Shown piece after piece: positions 1-11,243 of a stretch of DNA of 64,000 bases. A program made the position numbers and the translations under genes. Source of the stretch: Gnetum montanum (Eukaryota; Streptophyta; Gnetopsida; Gnetales; Gnetaceae); NCBI GenBank assembly GCA_015680685.1, contig MNCI01003349.1, positions 2,049 to 66,048 on the forward strand, given 5' to 3'. Each line of letters starts with the position of its first letter. Positions within the stretch are counted from its first letter, which is position 1. The notes below the pieces were generated by a model. That model was not told the DNA's origin. It worked only from the letters and a program-made list of their open reading frames with translations, and ran no database searches.

Positions 1-1439
1 TTTTTATTTTTTAAAAAGATTGATGGGTAGATGTAACTAAATAATGGCTCTAATCTCTCATGACCCTTCAATTTCAAGCTTATTTTTCATGAAAATAGAG
101 TTTTTCCATCATTTGGCTATAAATATGTGGGAAAAATATGATTGTAATGATGCTTCAATGATGAGATAGATAATGTTACAAAATTTTCCAATTCATCCAC
201 ATTCCATCATCACTTCATCAATTTCATCATCTCTTAAATTTTTAGTTATCAATATCTCATTCATCATATTTATTCCTCATCCAACATCCAACAACATTCA
301 CCAATTTTCTTATCAATAGTTTTTTTAATTTATCCTATTATCTCATATCCTATTCATCATCATCTCCACCAAGGTATTATTACCAAATTTATGACAAGCC
401 AAGTTCAACTTTCAATTTGGAAGATCAATGGTCATTCCAGTGGGATTTATTAGTTCATCCACAAATTTAATTCACTAAAAAATACTCGTCATCTTACATT
501 GTCTAGAAGCTTAGGGCCACTCCATCAAATCAAGTTCTACTCAAATTTGATTTCTAAATCTCAAGATTTTTATGATGTTTAATTTGACCATGACTCATGG
601 GATAGGTTTTTAGACCACGAGTTCATCTTAACGCATGGTAAAATATCATAACTCATGATAAATTAAAATTCAATTATTTTCATCAACTATCAAAAAAGTT
701 TTAGAATTTCCATCACATGCATTTCTTTCCTTAAATCCCAACATATTCAACGTCAAGTATGAGATTAAGAATTTGAAATTAAACAACCACACAAGGGGGT
801 AGCTTACAAGGGTGACATAAAATAAGAGTAAAAATAATCATTAGGATAAAATAATCATGCTTACAAAGTATAGCAAGTCATAGTTGAACATCCTACAAGT
901 TCACACAAAATATAAATAAGTCATAAGAAAAAATAATCACAACTATAGAGAATCAAGCAATCTAGGCTCTTAATGAATCAAACATACAAATAAGTGATTT
1001 AGTAAACAAAAGACCAAAAATCCAAGAAAGACTAAATATACTAATAAAATGATAAAAAGGATCCCTAGACTTTGGGTGTGACACCTTCCGACATATGTAT
1101 GCAAATTACATAGGATGCATAGGAGGGAGATGAGGAGACATTAGAAAGAGAATTAACATTTCTTAAAAAAATATTTTATCTTTGATGTATTTTTGTCTAA
1201 TTCTTTGGCCACTAGTAGAAATTTGTATTATGCCCATGTTATGATAATTATCTTTAACACTCTAATATAATGGTTTTATTAGATACCTAAGAGCATAAAT
1301 ATATAGTTTGGATTTGTTAGTATTAGTGCATAATGCCACTTAATTTCAAATGTTAAGATAATTCTATGAAGCTAAATGTAATTTTATTTTTAATGAGTTA
1401 ATGGATTGATGTATATTATTTTAGCCCTAATTCATCTTT
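1..1439. other. Decayed AT-rich repeat, no gene
   Basis: No coding region is recognisable. Parts of 60-690 resemble 1440-2438: both have a gattgtaatga motif, a long tract rich in tcatca, a gaagatcaat(g/a)gtcatt motif and then copies of a catgactcatgg motif. This stretch may therefore be a second, diverged copy of the copia LTR proposed at 1440-2438. The stretch 780-1400 is featureless apart from short A-rich tracts. Confidence 0.4.
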
Positions 1440-2438
1440 ATTTTTATTCTTTTCTATAATGGGAAATAACTTCTCAAATCTTCTTAGTATGACCCCAATC
1501 ATTCTTTTTGAATATCAAGGACATACATGATTGTAATGATTAATTTTCTTAGTAATATAGATTGATAACAAAATTTTTGGAATTTATTCTCTTATTTAAG
1601 TAATTGTTCATATTTCATCAAATTATTTTGTTTATCATCAACAATAACTACCATCGTTATCAATTATTTATCAACTCTAAATCATCAATTTAAGTTTTCA
1701 ACATTGTCATCACTATCAATAGTTTCATTAAACTTCATTCCAAATTAAGATATACTTTACAACAATGATAAATTTCATCATATTGAAGATCAATAGTCAT
1801 TAATATCTTCTCCTTTAAATACCTCTAAAAATTCAAGATTATTTGTTTGAGTTATTAATTTTGGACTGTCTACATTCTTGGACAACATTAGCAATCCAAT
1901 TCACATTTAGATCTACGCTTAAAATCTATAAAAATAAGAATTTTTCATATACCATGATATCACCATGACTTGTCGTGTCCTTAATATGCCATATCACAAC
2001 TCATGGTCTACCTAGTTTTCATTCCATAAGTAAACTAACACTTATGGTAGATTCTTTTAGGATCTCCTATAAAATCACGACTCCATCATGACCTATAGTA
2101 ATTTATCAAGACTCATGGTCATTAGCCACAACTTATGGCCCTATACCATGACTTGTAGTCTAGTTAGAGAAATAAGACAAATTCACCATGACCTATGGAG
2201 CAGACATGGTAAGTTATCATATCCTATGGAGTAGTTGTGGTAAGTCACCATGACTCTTGGTTCAATCATGATCTTCTCAAAATATTATTTATCTTTATTT
2301 CTCATATACCATGACTCATGATCATCTCAGGGTTAATAGACTATGATCAATGATATAATATCATGACTCATGGTAAAAAAAAAATTCATTTTTCTAATCA
2401 GAACTTTTAAATTTTTTAATTATCATCAATAATTTACA
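1440..2438 (+). repeat. Candidate 5' LTR of the decayed copia element
   Basis: The right end is placed by its terminal CA at 2438, followed after one base by a copia-type primer site and then by copia gag in the same orientation. The left end is a guess from where similarity to the 60-690 region begins. No second LTR of this element was identified in the window, so this rests on position and partial internal duplication only. Confidence 0.35.
1955..2375. repeat. Cluster of ACCATGACTCATGGT-like short palindromes
   Basis: Degenerate copies of a 15-base inverted repeat (ACCATGA-C-TCATGGT) recur about every 20-60 bases, in forms such as catgacttgt, aactcatggtc and catgacctatgg. Exact TGACTCA cores lie at 2312-2318 and 2364-2370, with a further good copy at 588-600. 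TGACTCA is the classic GCN4/bZIP core. The cluster lies in the proposed copia LTR, so it could be an old regulatory repeat array. Confidence 0.5.
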
Positions 2439-2439
2439 C

Positions 2440-2451
2440 TAGAATCAAAGC
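2440..2451 (+). other. Primer-binding site of the copia element (tRNA-iMet type)
   Basis: The 12 bases match TGGTATCAGAGC at 9 positions. They lie one base after a CA end and 10 bases before the gag start codon, the usual copia arrangement. Confidence 0.5.
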
Positions 2452-2460
2452 TTGGTTATC

Positions 2461-3306
2461 ATGAGTTGCAACAAGAAAATAGAAAAATATCAGATTATAT
2501 TCAATGGAACTCAGGAATTTATTTTATGAAAGGAAATGATGAAAGGACTTCTCAAAATAAATGAAGTATGAGAAACAATACAACATACAAAAGCATATAT
2601 CTAAATCACTTCAAAAGGAGAGGAAAAAGATAAAGAAAATCCATTAATCATAGATCTATAAGACAAAGTGAAAGAAAAAAAAGACTCACATGCAAGAATG
2701 ATCAATATTTTTAATATTTCAAAGACAATAGTTGGAAGAATATGCACCTTAAAGACTACTAAAGAAATATGGGAAAGATTATGTTTGGATTATCTTAGCA
2801 ATGTAGAAAATCAACACAAAAAAGAACTATTGTACAGAATTGAGTTTGAAAAATTAGAAATAAAAAATGAAGACATAGATGATTTCTTTCAAAGAATGTA
2901 TAATTGTATCAACAACATTGATGAGTTCAGTTGTGGCTTCACTCAAGATTAGGAGGTCCAAAAGGTATTGACAACACTCGAAAATGACTCTAGATATCAA
3001 ATATGATGATGAACTTTCTTTGATAGAGAGATTACAAACATTTTAATGTTGATGATTTAGTTGCTTAAATTAGAATTCTAGAAAATTTAAGAGTAGACAA
3101 TGCTAGAAAAGAATAAGTATTCATAACTAGCAAAGAAAGAGAAAGAGAAGATAGAGAAAGAGAAAGATTCAGTAGAAGCTACATTCAATAACAGAATAAT
3201 TAAGCATTGATAAAATTTTTTTAAAGAGACAACAAAGAAAAAGGCTTCATGAGAGGATGGTAAAGCTCATAAAGACAAAGAAACACTTAGAAATACAACT
3301 CATTTA
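2461..3306 (+). pseudogene. Ty1/copia gag remnant, N-terminal part
   Basis: One frame reads from the ATG at 2461 through to 2952 with four in-frame stops and no frameshift. The clear part (2668-2952) carries the plant copia gag pattern: KEIWERL, then a KKELLYRIEFEKLEIKNEDI-type helix, then DFFQRMYNCINNI. This is the retrotransposon gag (UBN2-like) core that forms the capsid-like particle. After 2952 the frame decays, with a basic, Arg/Glu-rich stretch near 3120-3180. The copy is cut at 3306 by element A and resumes at 12061 with its zinc knuckle. No copia pol was recognised, so the element is dead. Confidence 0.75.
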
Positions 3307-4138
3307 TGATGAACCATGATTTGTCAGGCTCTAATATCAGATGCTCGATATCAAGTACTTGAGTATCGCGGCCTCACTAGTGATAACAGATACACGATAT
3401 CATGGTTCTTGTGTGAGCCTATAAATACAAAATGGGATGCACAAGAAAGTCATAGGAAAATTTAGTATTAGAGTAGGATCTTTTTGTTAGTTTCAATTCC
3501 TCTCAATCCTTTCCTCAGTGCATGCTCGCAGTGTGATGATTGTAATTGTACGGAACCTTTATTCGAGTGTGATGTACTTGGACACGCACATGACCAACAA
3601 TAAAGATTGAGATTACTTCATCATTGAAACATTCACTTAGTTTTAACTGTTATTTATTGCTTTCTTACTTAATATTTCTCTACCTTCATTTCCTATCCCT
3701 GTTATTAAACACAAAATGAGTACGACTTAATCACGAGCATTTAAGTGTGACTACTTGGTATCCTAGTAGCATACTTAGGACATGTGCTTAGTAATCCTAG
3801 TAGTAGTACATGAGGTTCAAGATGTGTATGGATGATTAAGGATGGATGCTCATCACACTTAGGATAGCTTAGATTCTCTTCTCCCATTCCCTATTAGCTT
3901 AAGCAAGGTTATTTCCATTGTCTTTAGGAGTAGCACTAGTTAGGAACACATCATACACCTCACTCTGGACTAAATCATACGTGACAAGAAAATACTAGTC
4001 TAGGTGGAAAGACAACGAACTACGATCAACATGTAACTATCTAGATACCACAACTAGCCCGTCTGCAGAGTTCGACCGAATCATGCATGAACGCTCATAT
4101 TCATATGGTTGAGTGTAGGGGTATCTCATCACTTATCA
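3307..4138 (+). repeat. Element A 5' LTR
   Basis: The LTR is 832 bp, TGATGA...TTATCA. U3 carries several GATATC-like motifs (about 3340-3405) upstream of a TATAAATA box at 3420-3427. The middle holds a cttagtaatcctagtagtag motif near 3788 that recurs, in variants, in the LTRs of relatives. It differs clearly from its partner at 11244, including an indel near position 50, so the insertion is old. Confidence 0.9.
3420..3427 (+). promoter_or_regulatory. TATA box of element A 5' LTR
   Basis: TATAAATA lies 113 bases into the LTR. The same octamer occurs at a comparable place in the other LTRs of the family. It probably marks the U3 promoter, with the transcript starting some 25-35 bases downstream. 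Confidence 0.65.
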
Positions 4139-4139
4139 T

Positions 4140-4157
4140 TGGCACTGTTGCCGGGGA
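4140..4157 (+). other. Element A primer-binding site (tRNA-Asp)
   Basis: TGGCACTGTTGCCGGGGA lies one base after the LTR. It matches the complement of the plant tRNA-Asp 3' end (TGGCGCCGTTGCCGGGGA) at 16 of 18 positions; both differences are transitions. Confidence 0.85.
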
Positions 4158-4272
4158 CAGTGCTAGTTATTTAGATTAGTTACATCATACAAGATTGCTG
4201 TAACAAAGTATTCATGATATATCTCTTAGAAAAGAACTTAATTTCAATTAAGTCACACACAAATTCAAAACA

Positions 4273-6309
4273 ATGTCTCTCTCACAAGACTATGACAATG
4301 CAACGACTAGTAAGGTAATTCATTGGAGAACCATCAAATTATATGATGATGAATACGAAGTTTGGAGTACTCAATCTGATGTAGGGGTCTCCTATGTACA
4401 TAAACAAAGACAACATTGTCCCAACTTACAAACTCATAATCTACCTAGTGATGATGAACCCCTACTGGCCACTAAGAGCCTAATGCATTTACAAGAGGCT
4501 ATTCGAATATCCCACATGCATTGTAAGGAAAGTCGTCTACCCAGGATTGATTTAAATAAGTTTCCTAAATTTTTAGGAGGCTATGATTTAGATTTGCAAT
4601 GTCATTTACAAGCCTTCTATGATGCCTGTGTATGGAACAATATTGATAATGGATGGCAAAAACTTAAGCTCTTTCCTACGCCACTCGTTGGCCAAGCAAA
4701 AGTATGGTACAGGTCCTTAAGACCAAAATCAATTCGACGTTGGCCGATAATGGTAGAACTCTTTAATGAAATATATCAAACCTACACAAGAGTGTTAGCC
4801 TTGAGGAGAAAAATCCATGGATGGAAACAAGTGCAACATGAACCCTTGGACATGGCCTTAGAAAGATATTATGCATTGTTAAACAATTTCCTAGGTCATG
4901 GATTCTCCAAGGAAAGGCTAATGTACCACATCATTGATGGGCTCCGTAACGAAACAAGGGAGACACTAGGGATGTATGCTCAAGGTCAACTATACGAGCT
5001 ACGAACCCATCAATTCCAAGAGCTTATTAAGTGGGTAGGAAAATAAGAAGGAGAAATGGCTAAATGGGAGAATGTTGAAAGCTCTCAATGGGACCAAAAT
5101 CTTGAATTAGCAAAGGTCCATGATCATGAAGAGGAGAAATCAACTCACCTCAATGAGGTGGAATCATATTTTCCAATACTACAATCACTAGATGAAATTG
5201 AGGCAAAGATCAATAAGATGATAGAATGGATGTATGAAAAATGTGAAGAATATACCAACACTATTAGATGTAGAACCATGATGAACCAAGAAGCAGGATA
5301 GAACACCCTTAGACAATCAAAAAGAAGGGTTGAAGAGAATAAGAACTCAACTACTAATCATACGTATCAGTGTAACATTTTCCTATATAATCACCCCAAA
5401 GGTTAATGTCTAATCTTGTTACATTTACATGAGCATTGGGGAAGAATTCTACATCCAGAGCTTGTATAAAAATACTGTGTTCAATCATAGTGGTAAAAAT
5501 CCCAGTCATGGGGGAGGCCACCCTCAAACTAGTCACACCCTTCATATCATCTGAACCTAAGTTCTTATCAGGTTCAACATCCTATTTTCCCAATCGGGTC
5601 AGCATCTTCTATCTCACTGCATTGTTATTATTCTCCTAAGTACTATCAGCCCGTGTCCTTTCCAACAAAATCATCACCTCATGTGCTTTACACTTCTCCT
5701 CAAACTCAATATTCTCATCCTTCACCTCCTTATACATGGCCACCAATAGTACTAGAAGGATTTGCACCACAACATTGACCCAGAAACATTACTTGTGTTT
5801 CTATGGTCAATAGTAGTGGAGGTTCTGCACAATGTCAAAAGTGTCCTTTCTTTAGGCACGATCAAGGAAAGAGACAGCACGCTCTCGAAACCACTGCATT
5901 CTCCAACCCAGTGCAAGTTCAATGCTATGATGCATCTACCTCCTCGAACACAATGCCTCCTTTTACCTTTTTAGGGCCACCAATCAACACTCCAACAACC
6001 ATGCGGCCCAATGAATATAACCATGTTGGGAGACATATCGATCCTTGCATACCAACTTATTGTCACGGGTGCCGTAGTAGGCCAACTCCTTATCACATGA
6101 CTGCATCTTCTAACTTGCCCCACTATGTCAACTTCAATATAGTGTGTGCACCCCAATTTGGGTACATTCCAACCACCACATCAAAAGACACCTAGTGGTT
6201 TGGATATGACCAGGTCCCAATACTTATGAAATGCAAGGGTCGTACCCTTTCGTTTATTAATTCTCACTATGATTAAAAGTTTAGTTATGTTGGATATCCC
6301 CCATTCTAA
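4273..6309 (+). pseudogene. Element A gag (capsid/nucleocapsid-like) with in-frame stops
   Basis: The ATG at 4273 opens a single frame that runs to a TAA at 6307-6309 with several internal stops (first at 5044-5046) and no frameshift that I can see. Residues 1-40 are MSLSQD...HWRT...YDDE..VW, the N-terminus shared by A, C, E and F. Residues about 80-250 are the retrotransposon gag core: LATKSLMH, FPKFLGGYD, LQAFYDA, WQKLKLFP, WYRSL, then ERYYALL and LMYHIIDGLRNETRETLG. A degenerate knuckle (C...YNHPKG.C) follows near 5370-5420. The C-terminal part is Pro/Ser/Tyr/His-rich and keeps a segment ending in NHVGRHIDPCIPTY that is also in element C. Compared with C, a Ser-rich linker of roughly 70 residues is missing after residue 50. 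Confidence 0.85.
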
Positions 6310-8313
6310 TAAATAGAATTAATAAACGTTTTTCCTTTTCTTTAATTTTACAATTTTTTGTTTTCCATTTTTTCATCTTTCAATTTTTTGTTTTATCTTT
6401 TTATTGGTCGGTTCATTTTTTTATTTATTGTTTTATCTTTTTATCTTTTTATGGGTAATCTCATCTATGAATAAAACACTCATGTGACTTGTTGGTTGAG
6501 GTGTTGTTCTATGCTATAAAGTCTCAGGTGACTAATAACTTGGACAGCGAGCCCATCACATCCACCCACCCATTCTATTAATAAGAGTTTCTACTCTAGG
6601 TACGATGATATTCTTGATATCATTAAAAATTAATGCAATTTTGTGCTCATTATGCCCAGAGCAAAAAATGATGGACTAAGAGGAAATGGCTAGGGTGTGA
6701 CATCAAGGGAACTTGTGGATTCTTTTTGATGACATTTGTAGGATTTATCATGCAACCTATTTGTACTAAGATCCTTGTAGATCTAACGAAAAATGGGAGT
6801 AAGAGTAATAAAGGCACTCAATAAAAGAAAAAAAACATCATCCCAATGCTATTCTAGGGGGTCCCACTGGAAAGACATGCACCCATGCCTGAAGGTAGGT
6901 GACTTCTCTAGATTATGCATCAAGAAAAGGGGAGAAAAAAAAAGAGAAAGAAAAGATCAAGACAAAAGTGTTGCAAAGAAATTTCAAATCACTCCTCCCT
7001 TGAATGAAAAACCAAGTGATTGTATGCCTTGCTATCATGATCCTCTTATGAATGTCCACCATGGGATGAAACAATGTGATGTCACTAATCGAAGGAATGG
7101 ACTTAGTCTTGATTTTGAAGTGACGGGTTAATGACACATTAATCATGCCCTACACTCAAGATTCATTGTGCCCTGGGTCAGTTACCTCATGTCCCAATCT
7201 TTGCCATCCCTTCTACAATTCGCCTCATCTCACTGTTCATGTATTTGTGACTCGTGTCTTGTGTAGCATTGAATTCATACCTCATTATGGTGGTATCTAC
7301 CTGTGTGTATTTTGTGGAATTGGTGTGGCTTACATTTAACCCTTCTAGTGCCTCTGGACATTTTAAGGTGTGGTTACGTAAGGGCATTATAGGTAGGAAC
7401 TTGCTTTGGGGAGGATCCACTTGCATGAATTTTGTAATTTGTACTTGTTGCACATCATCACATCATTTTATAACCTTTGAGTACTTCATTGCAAAATATA
7501 TTCTTTCCTTTATCATCCTTCTAAGTTCAAACGTTCCTATACACCATCTCATGTCCTTTTTCCTCATTCCATTCAAGAATTTCATTGTTAAATTCCACCC
7601 CATTATATCTTTTGTGCCTTTTGGTCTATTCAATGTTACTCTACACCTTTCTAATTAACCTCAATTCCTTCATTTGTGGCCTTGGAAACTTAGAAATTCA
7701 TTAATTTTACTAAGTACCCTATTTTCAATGGGCTATGATATTGGGTACACAATATCAGGTTCGATGTGATATTGAGTCTGTGCTATCAGGTACGCGATAT
7801 TGTGTCCATAAAAAACCTATATATATGGGCCTCTCATGCGTGTCAACATCATTTTACACTATTCACACAGGGGGAGTTCAAATTTTTCTCCACGTACTTG
7901 CTAACTTGCACACCTCTTGTTCCAACATCCATAACTTGTTTGTTAACACTTTGATTCCCATTCCAATTGAACCCATATGAACCTAGAGTGTTCAAGTTAG
8001 TCATGGGGGAGGGTACACTCCAAGTTGCACATAAATTCACTCTAAAGATATCATAAAGGGTAAAAGATCGTAAAATCTATTAAACACGTTACCAAGTCAA
8101 CTTTATCTCTTCACTCATACCAGGGGAATTAATTTGTAGAACCACCTAATCAAATTGGGCCCAATATCAAAAATTTTAGGGAAAATTGTTTAAAATTTTT
8201 TTCCTAAATTTGGATTACACGAAACAAGAAACGAATTCATTAAAGGCAAGAAGTAAGGTATAAATCAAACTTTGTAAGCAACCTTACTAATGGACAACCT
8301 CATGTGATTGCAA
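6310..8313 (+). other. Element A noncoding spacer with conserved blocks
   Basis: No convincing gene. Short open frames exist (for example 6793-7131), but the differences from element C are scattered over all codon positions. Two blocks recur in relatives: gggtgtgacatcaaggg at 6693-6709, and ctttggggaggatccacttg at 7404-7423. A ttagtcatgggggagggtac motif at about 7998-8017 resembles the 3' polypurine tract. U3-like GATATT/GATATC motifs occur at 7735-7802. Confidence 0.6.
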
Positions 8314-11054
8314 ATGACCCCTAAACATGGACAGCAAGGAGAAATCTCTCAAGGTACATCCAAACAACCAAGGAGAGGTAGAGGCTAGGCATCTCCCAAG
8401 AAATGTGCAGAATAGGAGGCACAACATTTAGCATCCATCAAGAACCTCCTGTTACTGTGCAATCGAGACAAGTTGAAAGAGGAGCCATTGAAGCACCTGA
8501 ACAAGGACAACATCTCATGTTGTCCCCAAAATGTGTTCAAGTGATCCATGAAAGGTTCACATTAGTAGCCATGATCGTGGAACTCAACTTTGGACCTTTC
8601 ATGGAGTTCGCTCCTAAGGTAGTTAGGGACCAACTCAAAGGATCTTCAATATGGCCTATCCTTTCTGAAAGTGGTGCCTGGTACTTAGGAGAGATGTACC
8701 AATTTTGGCACAATAAAGAAGAAGGCATCATAGTTGATATTGGTGGTGTGTCTGTGGATTTTTCTACCAAGGCCATTTTGAAAGTGTTGAATTCTAAATA
8801 CAGGGCCAAAAGTTGCTTACCTGTCCACTTGCTCTAATGCCGATGCACAAAAAATTTGGTTGAAAAGGATGTACAACAAGGAAGACAAGGAATATGAAGA
8901 GTTGACTCTAGAAGAGAGGATCTATTTCAAGATTGACACTTATCACATCTTCCCCATGAAAGGACTGAATAAGATCTCAATGTATGCAGCCAAAGGAAGT
9001 GCGATATTGATGGGCAAGGTTAATGCTAACCTCCCCCATCTATATCTCACAAATATTTTGAGGTGATTTGAGGAACGAAAGACAGGGAAGTTCGCATTGC
9101 CCTTTCACTGTCTCACCAAGAAGCTGTGCTGGCATGCTAAAATTCTAGGGTGCACCAATGATGTCCCTAGAAGAGCCCAAAATGCTTCATTTGCTAAATT
9201 GCTGAAACCACTAGCCCCAAGGAAAAGTGTTGGTGAGACATTGGAGCTGGAATAAGAACAGATAGTGGGGCCCATTACAACTCAAATTTTAGGGCCTAGC
9301 CAACTCCCAAGCACACGACTTAGTCAACAACAAGAAGCAGGGCCCAACATAGGCCAGTGAGCCCAACCGTCGCCACCTCAGGTCCATTGCTGAGATGGTC
9401 AGCTGGGGAAGTCATGATGATACCAATCTCTTCTAGGTCATTGACGATACCATATGACCCATAGTTTTCATAGATCACACATGGGGTGAATTGTCCATCC
9501 AAATAGGAGAAGGGGAGACACACTAGTCACAACAGATCTCAGGAAATGCTGCATCCTTTCAGGTGCAATTGGAAACAAGTGAAGGTGCCATAGTCGTGCT
9601 CATGTAGTAGGAGCCATAGAAGAGGTAATAGACTGCATAAAGGAGTCCTTCAATGTTCCTATTGTGCCACCAGTGGATTTCACAGGAGCACGTGATGCTC
9701 AAACTTTGGCCAATCCCTCGATGACTCCTGTGGAGCATGAGGATGTTCTCGATTGATTTTTGCAGATAGGACAAGTGATGACGTCCTTGTTTGACATCCC
9801 ATAAGATATCACAACTCAATAAAATCTCATCTCCACCAAAGGAAAGTTGTTCATGGTAGAGATTAGGGCCAAGCATGTAGAGGTAGAGTTGGAAAGACTC
9901 CAAGAAAGGCTCATCACCTTGCAAGCTGCACAGTGGGATCCATCTCAATTCATCCCCATAGACCAGCTATAATCTTTCAGGATGGAGAAACTCACTAAAT
10001 TATTGGCAGACAATAAAAGAGTAGCAGAGGAGAAAGAGAGGGTCGATTGGGATGCTTCCAAGACACAAGTGCAGACATATGCACATGCCAAAGCACTCAA
10101 GGCCTTGCAGGAAGAGAATAAATAGCTTGCTACAGATAATCTTCGGTTGACCATTGTGGAGAAACAAAAGAATGTTCTTGAAAATAATTTTCCATAGTTA
10201 CAAGAATAGTTAGTTAGGGTTAACTAGGACATAAATCACTTGGCCAAAGATAATCAAACCCTCTCAATGGAGAAGGTACGCGCAATCTGTCAAAATATGG
10301 TAATTGAAATAAGCGTGTGGAAAAATAAGGCCAAGCGACATGAGAAACTGAAGGAGCACTTCAGAGATCAAGTGGGGATGTCTAAGAAAGTCATTGAAAA
10401 GAGATCCATATAACCAAGACCCACATTAACACCTTTAGTTCTCAAGACGCTGATTGGCAGGTCATATTGGACACCTATGCATTCGTCCACTAAGAATAGC
10501 TCAAAAGCTCAGACCTACAAATACAAGATCTTATGGAGTACATGGAATTGGCAAACCTACGGTATGCCAATTTAGCCATGTTAATAGCAAGACACTTGAG
10601 AATAGAGTTGGAGAAGTAGGTAGCTACCACCTATGCAAAATATGAAACAAAATTTGTAGAGCACAAGAAGATGCTGCAAAAGTTAGAAGTGGAAAATTTT
10701 GAGTTAGAGGTGGTTAAAACTAGCTACTAGGGATAAAAAGATGTCATGGTAGACTTGGCTCGATGGCTTACAAATTTCCAGGAATACAAGGATAATGCCA
10801 AAGCCTACGAAGAGGAAAAATGGTTGTTTGCAGCCTAGGATGTCAAAGGAAATCAAATGTTCCCGCAACTACCATGTTCATGGGAGGTGCTGACTCCATC
10901 AAACATTGGATCATAAGCATGGATGGCACAGGTCCCTAGAACTAAAGAGGAAAAGCTCTAGGCACTCCTTCAGAGCCATCAAATTCCAAAAAATGGAGCA
11001 CAAGATAAGGGGAAGTGACCCATGGAGGAACCACTACCACCTGGAACCACATGA
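8314..11054 (+). pseudogene. Element A ORF2: plant transposon/envelope-like domain plus coiled coil
   Basis: The start at 8314 is chosen because B has an ATG at the matching place and the same basic N-terminus (here KQPRRGRG). The conserved domain covers about 8560-9250: ELNFGPFMEF, WYLGEMYQFWHN, IGGVSVDFSTKAILKVLN, YFKIDTYHIFP, then KGSAILMGKVNANLPHLYL. This arrangement reminds me of the Pfam family of putative plant transposon proteins, which includes envelope-like ORFs downstream of integrase in Athila-type elements; this is pattern recognition, not a search result. From about 9760 to 10420 the protein is Glu/Lys/Leu-rich with heptad character. It ends in a conserved PMEEPLPPGTT before the TGA at 11052-11054. 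The span of 2741 bases is not a multiple of three, and stops are frequent, so the copy is broken. Function is unknown; the basic start could be a nuclear signal. Confidence 0.7.
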
Positions 11055-11234
11055 GTTTCAACAAATTTTTGTACTTTTGTAATTTTATGTTTGTCTCCCA
11101 ATTTTTTTGTATGCAATCCTCCATTGTGGCATGAATAAATTCTTAGTTAGTCAATAATCCCATACCTATCCACTATGTAATCAATGGGGCTTGTTCTTAA
11201 TTTGTTTGACTTGAGGATGAGTTTGCATTCAGTT

Positions 11235-11243
11235 GTGGGGGTA
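11235..11243 (+). other. Element A polypurine tract
   Basis: GTGGGGGTA directly precedes the 3' LTR, the usual plus-strand primer position. The 20 or so bases upstream (gaggatgagtttgcattcag) are nearly the same in B, C, D and E. Confidence 0.8.

Noticed and set aside
5354-5545. Minus-strand open frames inside element A (also 5971-6156, 6913-7146, 7187-7453, 8537-8809, 9320-10154)
   Set aside because: They lie opposite gag, spacer or ORF2 and have no domain; they are shadows of AT-rich sequence.
6793-7131. Possible small gene in the spacer of A with a similar reading in C
   Set aside because: A and C agree, but the differences fall at all codon positions and neither D nor E keeps the frame.
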